Shown piece by piece: positions 15,426-15,497 of a stretch of DNA of 15,497 nt. A model generated the notes under the pieces. That model saw only the letters and a program-made list of their open reading frames with translations, did not search any database and was not told the origin of the DNA. The position numbers and the translations under genes were made by a program. The DNA is from Phoronis ovalis (lineage: Eukaryota; Phoronida; Phoronidae), in the NCBI GenBank assembly GCA_028565635.1, contig JAOXYB010027513.1, positions 1 through 15,497 of the forward strand, written 5' to 3'. How positions within the stretch are numbered: the stretch's first letter is position 1; the number at the start of each line of letters is the position of its first letter.

Positions 15426-15497
15426 ATGTAACACTTTCTTTGTCTTGCGATAACAGCTTCAGTTTTTACCCGATCGGTTTCATATTCGGCACAGGGT

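Larger units (their letters stand above)
15064..15497 (+). other. Start of the intron after exon 24 (incomplete)
   Basis: It begins with donor GTATGT and runs off the window. No further repeat-coding exon is visible. The last 150 bases change character to a hairpin and GTY-rich sequence. Confidence 0.8.
15350..15497. mobile_element. Probable edge of an interspersed repeat (non-autonomous, class unknown)
   Basis: From 15350 the sequence switches from AT-rich intron to a hairpin, a GTY tract and then a higher-complexity, GC-richer stretch containing GCGATAACAG and CCGATCGG. This layout is typical of dispersed repeats in invertebrate genomes. No coding domain or target-site duplication can be seen because the element runs past the window. 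Confidence 0.45.

Noticed and set aside
1-15497. CRISPR array, bacterial operon, tRNA or rRNA gene
   Set aside because: The regular repeats are protein-coding and split by introns. I saw no short identical repeats with unique spacers, no cloverleaf and no rRNA sequence.

Overview
The window is a piece of an AT-rich nuclear genome from a eukaryote, probably an invertebrate animal or a close relative. It holds GT-AG introns of 150 to about 1150 bases and extracellular cysteine-rich modules, with no bacterial gene layout. The sequence alone does not identify the species. I see one gene, on the + strand, running through the whole window and open at both ends.

I resolved 24 consecutive internal exons between 171 and 15063. 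They total 5208 coding bases (1735 whole codons plus one split codon at each edge). Every junction keeps the reading frame. The start codon, signal peptide, any membrane anchor and the stop codon all lie outside the window. The product is a very large, probably secreted or cell-surface protein made almost entirely of cysteine-rich repeats. Their core motifs are G-Y-Y-C-P-x-G, C-P-x-G-T-Y-x-N-x-T-G and C-x-x-C-P-x-G-x-Y-C, and they resemble the ephrin-receptor-like / GCC2-GCC3 family of small disulfide modules. More than 50 N-glycosylation sequons are scattered through it.

The repeats have a second level of order. Nine modules of about 77 residues form a super-repeat of about 690 residues. Each super-repeat begins with a T-A-L-D-W-like motif, followed by a G-V-D-R segment and (in both complete copies) a G-G-I-C-P segment. 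The window contains the last four modules of one super-repeat (exons 1 to 5), one full copy (exons 5 to 15, about 694 residues), a second full copy (exons 16 to 24, about 684 residues) and the first module of a third (exon 24). The copies align almost end to end as protein, yet I found no intron at exactly the same base in the two full copies. Nearly all introns still sit at the same kind of place: a glycine codon, usually just before Y-Y-C, split after its first base.

The rest is intron. Notable contents are a (TA)10 tract, an ATRC tetranucleotide tract, a 36-base imperfect tandem duplication just upstream of the exon 12 acceptor, several decoy splice sites, and a hairpin followed by a GTY-rich tract in the last 150 bases that looks like the edge of an interspersed repeat. 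I found no second gene, RNA gene, CRISPR array or promoter.
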